A stretch of DNA of 19,846 nucleotides from Blastocatellia bacterium (GTDB lineage: Bacteria; Acidobacteriota; Blastocatellia; Chloracidobacteriales; JADJPF01), in the NCBI GenBank assembly GCA_016789295.1, contig JAEUQL010000008.1, positions 2,141-21,986 of the forward strand, read 5' to 3'. Below are positions 13,680-19,846 of the stretch, piece after piece. A program made the translations under genes and the position numbers. Position 1 is the stretch's first letter. Each line of letters opens with the position of its first letter. The notes beneath the pieces are model-generated. The model did not search any database, was not told the origin of the DNA, and saw nothing but the letters and a program-made list of their open reading frames with translations.

Positions 13680-16073
13680 TTACTTACTGGCTGATTGTTG
13701 AGCTATCTTGATAAGTTCGTCGATATCTTTGCCAGAAAATGATAGATCCAGGTAGTGGTTGCTGCTCTTTGGATGAAGTCCTGCTCTAACTTTCTTAACT
13801 TCTTCTTTAGCTAAAAGCAGTTCCTTTAGTCCTTCTTCCATTTTTCCTTGTCCAACAAGAGCTTCACCTAAGCCTTTTCTCCACTGACCAATACTGAGAA
13901 AATCTTTATAACCTATCTCTCTGGCTACTTCCATAACTTCTCTGTATGCAGCTTCGGATCTAGCAAAATCTTTAGCAAGGCCATAAACTTTACCTTCATA
14001 CTTGAGAATGTGGATAAGCTGAAATTTTTTGGCCGAAGGATCAACGTTCTTTACAAGATCTTTATATCTTGCTTCTTGAATCAAACTAATAGACTTCGCT
14101 TTTTCTCCTTGTACAGCCAAAATAGATGCCAGTATAGACTTTGCTACTACTGTATAGCCGTGCAGTTGGTGCTCTTCTGATACCTGAACAGCTTTTTGTA
14201 GATAGGCTTCTGCAAGCGATGGGTTAGAAAGCCCAGTTGCTGAAAGCCCGGCAGCTTGATAGAACTGAGAAGCAAAAGCAGGATTGTTGTAGTCTAAACT
14301 GCCAGCAATACCGTCTAAGCTCTCCAAAAATGCTGGATCATTTCCGTCGCCAGCTATGTGTAGAAAGGCAGAAAGCATTAGTGGATATAGTAGAAACTTG
14401 TTGGCTCCAATCGATCTGCAAAGCTCTACAGTCTCTTGACACTTCCTTAAACCTTCTTGTTCACGACGTTCATAGACGTTTGTTTGTGCATCCCAGTAAA
14501 GAAGTTGTGCATGGTTAAAGAGGTAGCCTTGCTCTTTGGAAGCATCTAGCCACTGGTCGAGTTCTGTTCTTGCGTCTGCCACTCGCCCTACTTTTGGAAG
14601 GAACTTGGCCAGTAAGACAACAGCGTTTTGGATGTCTGAAGTAGCATTGTATTGGGTAAAGACAGCTTTGGCTCTTTCAAGCTTGTCTATGGAATCTTGG
14701 TAGAGGTCAATAGAGACAACTTTTGCTACTTCTTCAATTGCCAAGCGTGCTTGAAGAAGTTCGGCTGCTTGGGCAGTAGGAATGTTTGCATAGTACTCGA
14801 TTGTGTCTACTGCAAACTTGTCTTTGGTCTCATCTTGTATCGTATCTGCTATTGACTGGGCTTTTCTGAGCTTTTCTTGAGCCACTTTCCTCTTGCCGTC
14901 TACCAGTGCTTGAAGATACTCGTTTAACCGATTCTGAAAAAGTTCATATCTGGTAAGCTCAGCTTCTGCATCGGCACTCAATTTTGCTTGCAAATAGGCT
15001 ATCTGCTTTTCTACCCTAGCTCTGTTCTCAGCATCTATAGAGACATTTAAGTAGGCTTTGTAGTCTTCTATAGACCTTTCTAAAAGAAAGAGCTTTTCTG
15101 CAGCATCGGCGCGATAGAGCAGAGCATTGATGTCTGCAGAGTTTTTCTTTAATCTTGCAGACATAGCCTCGTACACTTTGGCGACTTCGACTTTGTTTTC
15201 ACCCGACAAAGCCGCAACTGTGTAACTATCTTGCGTAAGTTCATAAGGATTTTCAGAGACGGGTCTATTCCAAAGCAGCAGTGCAGAGCCTGTAATCACT
15301 GCACCAACGAACACCCCAGAAGCAACCGGGATCAAAGCTTTTCGCCAGGAAGATGATGGCTCTCTCTTTAATAAAAATAGGTCTAGAATTTTCTGTGAAA
15401 AATCTATCTTCTGAAATTCTAGCCTGTAGCTTTGTAGCTTACTTAATATATCTTTTAAGGTTTTAACTTTAGCGACTTCTTTATAGATCTCTTGTTGCGC
15501 AACGGCTTCTTTTGCTAAAGAAGGGATTTCGATCTCTATTTCTTTGGTAGGTTCTTTAGCAGGCTGCTTCTCTACAGTAGTTTCCACTATGCTAGCTTCT
15601 AAAGTAATAGGTACTATAATCTTCTCTTTGCCAAACCCTAAGTTCCTAACCTCTTTCTGGATAGGAGTGGCTTCTATGATGGGCTTGTCTTCTGGAACCT
15701 GATTCTTCTCTTCTAGACCTACTATTTTTCTAAACTCTCTATCTATGGCTTTATTAAATACCTCTGCAAGGGGGGGAAGATATTTGCGTTCCAGGCTGAG
15801 GGAGCAGCAACTGCATCTGCTGATGTGGATGTAGAGACTACTCGTTTCGTGTACATCGGCTTGGCTGCTGAGTACTTTTGTTATCATTTCTGGCGTGATA
15901 TGCGAGGTTGCTATCTTCTCATTTATTATTGTTCTTAAAAGTCTGGAGACCTCGGTTTTAGGAAGGTTCTCTTCAAGGCCAAGTAGCTCTAAAACTTCAG
16001 ACTCTTCTTTCAAGATTATCTGATCTTCTAGACTACAGAGCAGATCCAGACCCATATCTCTTAAGTTTTTCAT
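13680..16073 (-). CDS. Single-pass membrane TPR protein with zinc anti-sigma-like N-terminus
   Basis: From ATG 16073 the protein has 797 residues. In-frame GTGs at 16094 (with AGAGG upstream) and 16121 are alternative starts, so the N-terminus is uncertain. Residues ~1-120 are helical and contain His83-x3-Cys87-x2-Cys90 (HISRCSCC), the spacing of the ZAS/zf-HC2 anti-sigma zinc motif. A Pro/Glu/Lys-rich linker follows (~125-240). One TM segment lies at ~246-268 after SSSWRK, so the ~530-residue C-terminal part should be periplasmic. That part is almost all helical pairs of TPR type, clearest around LLYRADAAEKLFLLERSIEDY and in the last 200 residues (AEAYLQKAVQVSEEHQ, ARSEAAYREVMEVAREIGY, LGEALVGQGKMEEG). 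No CHAT or protease domain follows. A C7 run lies just after the zinc motif (G7 at 15770-15776). No sigma gene is adjacent. Confidence 0.82.
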   Translation of the reverse strand: MKNLRDMGLDLLCSLEDQIILKEESEVLELLGLEENLPKTEVSRLLRTIINEKIATSHITPEMITKVLSSQADVHETSSLYIHISRCSCCSLSLERKYLPPLAEVFNKAIDREFRKIVGLEEKNQVPEDKPIIEATPIQKEVRNLGFGKEKIIVPITLEASIVETTVEKQPAKEPTKEIEIEIPSLAKEAVAQQEIYKEVAKVKTLKDILSKLQSYRLEFQKIDFSQKILDLFLLKREPSSSWRKALIPVASGVFVGAVITGSALLLWNRPVSENPYELTQDSYTVAALSGENKVEVAKVYEAMSARLKKNSADINALLYRADAAEKLFLLERSIEDYKAYLNVSIDAENRARVEKQIAYLQAKLSADAEAELTRYELFQNRLNEYLQALVDGKRKVAQEKLRKAQSIADTIQDETKDKFAVDTIEYYANIPTAQAAELLQARLAIEEVAKVVSIDLYQDSIDKLERAKAVFTQYNATSDIQNAVVLLAKFLPKVGRVADARTELDQWLDASKEQGYLFNHAQLLYWDAQTNVYERREQEGLRKCQETVELCRSIGANKFLLYPLMLSAFLHIAGDGNDPAFLESLDGIAGSLDYNNPAFASQFYQAAGLSATGLSNPSLAEAYLQKAVQVSEEHQLHGYTVVAKSILASILAVQGEKAKSISLIQEARYKDLVKNVDPSAKKFQLIHILKYEGKVYGLAKDFARSEAAYREVMEVAREIGYKDFLSIGQWRKGLGEALVGQGKMEEGLKELLLAKEEVKKVRAGLHPKSSNHYLDLSFSGKDIDELIKIAQQSASK

Positions 16074-16121
16074 ATGTACAGTATATTTTTCCACAACCCA
16101 CCTCTGAAACCCTTTTCCCAC

Positions 16122-16479
16122 TTGCTATACATCCGCGATCTTGAAGAAATCCCACTTCTGACCTTTCAAGATTCGGTCGTATAAAGTTTTCGGGAAGATA
16201 CTGAAATGGCGACTGCCAGAAAAACTCTTATAGAAGTTATAAAACGAGTTAAGCGATTCTAGCTGATGTTTGATAGCTATGCAATAGCTTTTATGAAAAA
16301 CTGGCACTTATTTTTCAAAGTAGGGCTAACTGAAGACTACGCAAAGGGTAGAAACCCTTCTCAAGAGAGCAAATTGGCAGTATTTCTTCTTAAAAATACT
16401 TAGTTTTTCTATACTTGCAGATGCAGAAGAGAGGGTGAGCGATCCTCTCTTCTGCTGGATCTGTGGATGTAGGCGATCA
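16122..16479. other. Non-coding stretch between TPR gene and brxA
   Basis: These ~360 bp lie upstream of the TPR gene and downstream of the brxA operon, both on the - strand. No frame here looks protein-like. It holds a strong 12-bp hairpin close to the brxA stop (16423-16455), a small stem at 16344-16359 and a 7-bp stem at 16379-16400. The TPR gene's promoter should lie in its left half, but I could not place it. Confidence 0.45.
16423..16455 (-). terminator. Probable transcription end hairpin of the fdhF-brxA operon
   Basis: The arms GCAGAAGAGAGG (16423-16434) and CCTCTCTTCTGC (16444-16455) are perfect reverse complements around a 9-nt loop, 25 bp beyond the brxA stop. The - strand downstream lacks an immediate T run, so it is not a classical rho-independent terminator. 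It could instead protect the 3' end of the transcript. Confidence 0.5.
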
Positions 16480-16911
16480 CTAATTCTTACTGCAATGCTG
16501 CTCAAAAGCTGCAATGAGATCGGCTGCAATAGCCGAAGCATCTCGACCTTCTATCTGGCTTCTGTGCATCATGTAGGCCAATTCACCATCTTTCATTAAG
16601 GCTATCGATGGCGAAGAAGGGGGCATCCCTTCAAAGTAGCTTCTTGCACGAGATGTTGCCTCGGTGTCTTGTCCAGCAAATACTGTGGTTAGCTTATCTG
16701 GTTTTACACTGGTATTTTGCAGTGCAATGGCAATACCTGGACGAGCTTTGCCAGCAGCACATCCACAGATCGAATTGACTACAACAAGAACCGTTCCTTC
16801 AGAGTTCTGAAGAGTTCTGTCTACATCTTCTGAACTTTTCATTTCTTCAAAACCTATTCTGGTAAGCTCTGCACGCATTGGAGCTACCATCATTTCAGGA
16901 TACATGGGCAT
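16480..16911 (-). CDS. brxA: BrxA/BrxB (YphP/YqiW) family bacilliredoxin
   Basis: This 143-residue protein has the normal family length. It has the family start MYPEMMVAPMRAELTRIGFEE and the CGC active site NSICGCAAGKARPG (Cys49, Cys51), then FAGQDTEATSRARSYF and PSSPSIALMKDGE. Bacilliredoxins remove bacillithiol from mixed disulfides on proteins; some members also have disulfide-isomerase or reductase activity. It is cytosolic. ATG 16911 follows a strong AGGAGGAG that overlaps the stop codon of the oxidoreductase gene upstream, so the two genes are probably translationally coupled. Whether the cell makes bacillithiol cannot be seen in this window. BrxA versus BrxB cannot be separated by eye. 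Confidence 0.92.
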   Translation of the reverse strand: MPMYPEMMVAPMRAELTRIGFEEMKSSEDVDRTLQNSEGTVLVVVNSICGCAAGKARPGIAIALQNTSVKPDKLTTVFAGQDTEATSRARSYFEGMPPSSPSIALMKDGELAYMMHRSQIEGRDASAIAADLIAAFEQHCSKN

Positions 16912-16922
16912 ATAGTCTCCTC

Positions 16923-19268
16923 CTAGTCTTCTTCTTTAGATATAGAAATAGATATAACAACAGATTTTGATGCTGGAGTATTGCTCTTTTCTGCAACACT
17001 CCTGATTGGAACCAAAGCATTTGCTTCTGGAAAGTAAGTAGCAGCACAACGACGGGGAATATCGTAAGAGACCACGGCAAAGCGTCGAGCTACGCGCTCT
17101 TCGCCTTCAAAGTGGCTCTTTAGGTCTACCCACTGACCTGCACGTAGTCCCATCTCTTTTATATCTTCTTTGTTGAGAAAGACTACGCGCCGACCTTGGT
17201 AGACTCCACGGTAGCGATCTTCTAATCCATAGATAGTAGTATTGAACTGGTCGTGGCTGCGAATAGTCATCATCATAAACTGCCCTGGTCTTAGCTTAAT
17301 TTTGGGTATAGGATGCACGCTAAAATGTGCTTTGCCGGATGTAGTTTTGAAAGTTCTTTCACGTACAGGGTTTGGAAGGTAGAAGCCTCCAGGTTTCCTG
17401 ATCCGGCTGTTGTAGTTTTCAAAACCAGGTACTACTTTTTCTATAAGATCTCTGATCCGGTCGTAATCGGCTACCAAATAGTTCCAATCTACTTTCTCTT
17501 CTTTAAATACTGCTTTTGCAAGCCGAGCAACAATTGCCGCTTCACTCAAAAGTAGTTCTGAAGCAGGTTTTAAGTGGCCTTGTGAAGCGTGCACTATACT
17601 CATTGAATCTTCAACGCTGACAAACTGGATTCCAGAAGCTTGCTTGTCGATCTCTGTACGGCCAAGGCACGGTAGAATGAGAGCTTCCTGTCCAGTGACA
17701 ATGTGTGTGCGATTGAGTTTTGTTGATACGTTGACTGTAAGCTCACAACGTTGCAGTGCTCTGGCTGTGTACTCTGTATCTGGGGTAGCCGAAAGAAAAT
17801 TTCCCCCCATAGCAAAGAAGACCTTTGCATCTCCTCTATGCATTGCTTCTATAGCTTCCACTGTATCATAGCCGTGCTTTCGTGGTGGCTCAAATCCAAA
17901 GACTTCGGCTAGGCGGTCGAGAAATTCCTTCTTGGGTTTTTCCCATATGCCCATGGTTCTATCGCCTTGTACATTGCTATGACCACGAACAGGGCAGGCT
18001 CCAGCCCCAGGTTTGCCTAACTGACCTCTCATCAAAAGTAGGTTTACAATTTCTTGAATATTTCCAACAGCATTTTTATGTTGGGTCAATCCCATTGCCC
18101 AACATACTATCATCCGTTTAGCTTCGATAGCCACTTTTGCTGCTTCAGTTATCTGTTTACGGTCTATCCCACTCTGCTCAACGATCTCATCCCAGTTTGC
18201 TGCTTTGAGGGAGGTTGCAAACTCTTCAAAGCCTATGGTTTGCTCTTTGATAAACTGCCAGTCTAAAACTGTTCCAGGCTTTGCGTCTTCCTGCTCAAGC
18301 ATCTCTTTCATAATCCCTTTAAGAAGGGCAACATCACCATTGATGCGAACTTGAAGAAAGAGAGAAGTAATGGCAGTTCCACTACCCAGCACCCCAGAAA
18401 TTTCCTGTGGATACTTAAACCGTATCAGACCTGGCTCTGGTAAAGGGTTAATGGTAACTATTTTACATCCACGCCTGGCTGCCTCTTGTAGAGTAATCAG
18501 CATGCGTGGATGGTTTGTGCCTGGATTCTGCCCGATGATGAAGATTGCATCAGCAAGGGTAAAATCTTCTAAAGAGACTGTTCCTTTTCCTACACCTATG
18601 GTCTCAGATAGACCACGTCCACTCGATTCATGGCACATATTGGAGCAGTCGGGAAGATTGTTTGTTCCGTATAGTCTAACAAAAAGCTGGTAGAGAAAAG
18701 CTGCTTCATTGCTAGTACGGCCAGAAGTGTAGAATACTGCTTCATCGGGTGATACAAGTCTGTTCAGGGTACTTGCAATCAGGTCAAAAGCTTCTTGCCA
18801 AGAGATAGGCTCATAGTGGCTACTTCCACGTCTGAGGAACATAGGCTCGGTAAGTCTTCCTTGCTTGCCAAGCCAGAAATCACTCTGTTGTGAGAGCTGC
18901 TCAACGCTCCACTGCTGAAAAAACTCGCGACTGATCTGTTTTTTTGTAGCTTCATCGGCTACAGCTTTTGCACCATTTTCACAAAACTCTGCTACTTGTC
19001 GTTCTTCTGGGTCTGGCCAGGCACAACTGGGGCAGTCAAACCCATCTTTCTGATTAATTTTGAGTAAAGTCTTGAGAGACCTGTTTGGTCCCATTTCTTT
19101 GAGAGTGTGCTTCATGGCTTTCATCACTGCTGTAACTCCACCAGCAGCAGTACTTGGAGAACTTATCTTTGCAGAAATATCTTCTAGCGGTGGTTGTGCG
19201 TTTACCAATCTAGTGCTCTCTCTATCCTCAGAAGTAGCTTTGAGCTTTACTTTCCCAATCTTACTCAT
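16923..19268 (-). CDS. FdhF/YdeP family molybdopterin oxidoreductase
   Basis: From ATG 19268 the protein has 781 residues, with GGAG 9 nt upstream; ATG 19277 and TTG 19283 are less well spaced. It carries YdeP-type marks: DGFDCPSCAWPDP with a later FCENGAK (Cys ~79, 82, 96), TSGRTSNEA, the DCSNMCHESSG block with the putative Mo-ligand Cys ~212, GQNPGTNHPRM, INPLPEPGL, CPVRGHSNVQGDRTMG, and a C-terminal molybdopterin dinucleotide-binding domain (MTIRSHDQFNTTIYGLEDRYRG). The four-Cys pattern of a normal N-terminal 4Fe-4S site is not present. No Tat signal is seen, so it is cytosolic. The substrate of the YdeP branch is not settled; E. coli YdeP has been tied to acid resistance. It sits between an S9 peptidase gene (19 bp) and brxA (11 bp). 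Confidence 0.92.
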   Translation of the reverse strand: MSKIGKVKLKATSEDRESTRLVNAQPPLEDISAKISSPSTAAGGVTAVMKAMKHTLKEMGPNRSLKTLLKINQKDGFDCPSCAWPDPEERQVAEFCENGAKAVADEATKKQISREFFQQWSVEQLSQQSDFWLGKQGRLTEPMFLRRGSSHYEPISWQEAFDLIASTLNRLVSPDEAVFYTSGRTSNEAAFLYQLFVRLYGTNNLPDCSNMCHESSGRGLSETIGVGKGTVSLEDFTLADAIFIIGQNPGTNHPRMLITLQEAARRGCKIVTINPLPEPGLIRFKYPQEISGVLGSGTAITSLFLQVRINGDVALLKGIMKEMLEQEDAKPGTVLDWQFIKEQTIGFEEFATSLKAANWDEIVEQSGIDRKQITEAAKVAIEAKRMIVCWAMGLTQHKNAVGNIQEIVNLLLMRGQLGKPGAGACPVRGHSNVQGDRTMGIWEKPKKEFLDRLAEVFGFEPPRKHGYDTVEAIEAMHRGDAKVFFAMGGNFLSATPDTEYTARALQRCELTVNVSTKLNRTHIVTGQEALILPCLGRTEIDKQASGIQFVSVEDSMSIVHASQGHLKPASELLLSEAAIVARLAKAVFKEEKVDWNYLVADYDRIRDLIEKVVPGFENYNSRIRKPGGFYLPNPVRERTFKTTSGKAHFSVHPIPKIKLRPGQFMMMTIRSHDQFNTTIYGLEDRYRGVYQGRRVVFLNKEDIKEMGLRAGQWVDLKSHFEGEERVARRFAVVSYDIPRRCAATYFPEANALVPIRSVAEKSNTPASKSVVISISISKEED

Positions 19269-19287
19269 AGCTTTCATCTCCAAAAGC

Positions 19288-19846
19288 TTATTCTAAATTC
19301 TCTATGTGAATAGGTTCTACTTTCTCTGCCAGTTCAAACCCGAAAATTTTCGAGTAGAAGTAGAGTTCTGCATCAAGTGCACGCTTTATGTTCTCTGCCT
19401 TACGAAAACCGTGTTGCTCATCAGCAAAAGGCACATAGGCTACTGCGATACCTTTTGCTTTGACAGCATTAAACATCATTTCAGCCTGGTTTGGAGGTAC
19501 TACTCTATCTTCAAGACCTTGAAACAGGATGAGCGGACAAGAGAGACTTTCAGTAAAGTGTATAGGAGAACGTGCTTTGTATATATCCTTCCGCTCTGGA
19601 TAAGGTGCTACAAGTCTGTGTGAATAGCGCGATTCAAACTTGTGGCCATCTTGCTCAAGCACTTCTAGGTCGCTTATACAGTAATAGCTTGCTCCTGCTT
19701 TGAAACAGTCCCGAAAACTAAGTGCACATAGTGTTGTGTAACCACCAGCACTGCCACCACGTATAATCAACTTCTCGCCATCGACTCTACCTTCTTTAGC
19801 TAAATAAAGTGCTGCATTGACGCAGTCATCAACATCAACTACTCCC
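19288..19846 (-). CDS. S9-family serine peptidase (prolyl oligopeptidase-like), C-terminal part
   Basis: The frame is open from the right edge of the window to a TAA at 19288-19290, giving about 185 residues of the alpha/beta-hydrolase catalytic domain; the beta-propeller half lies outside. Visible are DDCVNAALYLAKEGRVDGEKL, the nucleophile elbow RGGSAGGYT (Ser), EDRVVPPNQAEMM (Asp) and EQHGFRK (His), so the triad appears complete. It resembles dipeptidyl/acylaminoacyl peptidases of family S9. The tail after the His (SKIFGFELAEKVEPIHIENLE) ends normally. It is the most upstream visible gene of the S9-fdhF-brxA operon, with 19 bp to the fdhF ATG. Confidence 0.88.
   Translation of the reverse strand, partial: GVVDVDDCVNAALYLAKEGRVDGEKLIIRGGSAGGYTTLCALSFRDCFKAGASYYCISDLEVLEQDGHKFESRYSHRLVAPYPERKDIYKARSPIHFTESLSCPLILFQGLEDRVVPPNQAEMMFNAVKAKGIAVAYVPFADEQHGFRKAENIKRALDAELYFYSKIFGFELAEKVEPIHIENLE

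Noticed and set aside
16125..16307. 60-codon minus-strand frame upstream of the TPR gene
   Set aside because: There is no ribosome site, no family resemblance and an ordinary composition for a chance frame.
1..19846. tRNA, rRNA, CRISPR array, insertion sequence or prophage
   Set aside because: I found no cloverleaf or rRNA sequence, no regularly spaced repeats, and no transposase, integrase or phage structural gene on either strand.

Overview
The window looks like an environmental, diderm-type bacterial chromosome of moderately low GC (about 40% by eye). Most genes have clear Shine-Dalgarno sequences. A Tat lipoprotein signal, a DUF1800/DUF1501 pair, an ECF sigma/zinc anti-sigma pair, a YphP-type bacilliredoxin and a YdeP-type molybdopterin oxidoreductase point to a soil or water lineage such as Acidobacteriota (Blastocatellia-like) or a Melainabacteria-like group. 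I cannot fix the phylum from sequence alone. I found no phage, insertion sequence, CRISPR, rRNA or tRNA signature.

Layout. (1) 1-2137 (+): the 3' end of a three-gene, ATGA-coupled operon that matches the biosynthetic module linked to ter stress systems: a TRSP-domain protein (partial), a StiP/PRTase-like protein with a C-terminal PELOTA-type domain, and a HAD phosphatase. (2) 2143-2934 (-): an unrecognised Pro/Ser-rich protein whose gene carries a C8 tract. (3) 3131-4678 (+): YifB/ComM AAA+ ATPase, ending in a bidirectional terminator shared with (4) 4766-6964 (-), a soluble PAS-GAF-kinase-receiver hybrid histidine kinase. (5) 7077-11935 (+): a tight six-gene operon made of a membrane protein, a DUF1800 Tat lipoprotein, a DUF1501 protein, an ECF sigma factor, a zinc-binding anti-sigma factor and a second membrane protein that looks paralogous to the first. 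(6) 11936-12775: an 840-bp stretch without an intact gene. It holds a perfect 11-bp dyad, a pair of 13-bp direct repeats and a decayed secreted/membrane protein gene. (7) 12776-13591 (+): an unrecognised secreted protein, then a bidirectional terminator shared with (8) 13680-16073 (-), a large single-pass TPR protein with an HxxxCxxC zinc anti-sigma-like motif. (9) 16480-19846 (-): an operon of an S9-family serine peptidase (5' end outside the window), a YdeP/FdhF-like oxidoreductase and a BrxA-type bacilliredoxin.

The most system-like element is the 7077-11935 operon. It puts an export-linked DUF1800/DUF1501 pair under the same transcript as its own probable sigma/anti-sigma switch, bracketed by two related membrane proteins. 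A second zinc anti-sigma-like module, fused to periplasmic TPRs and with no sigma gene beside it, lies 2 kb downstream.
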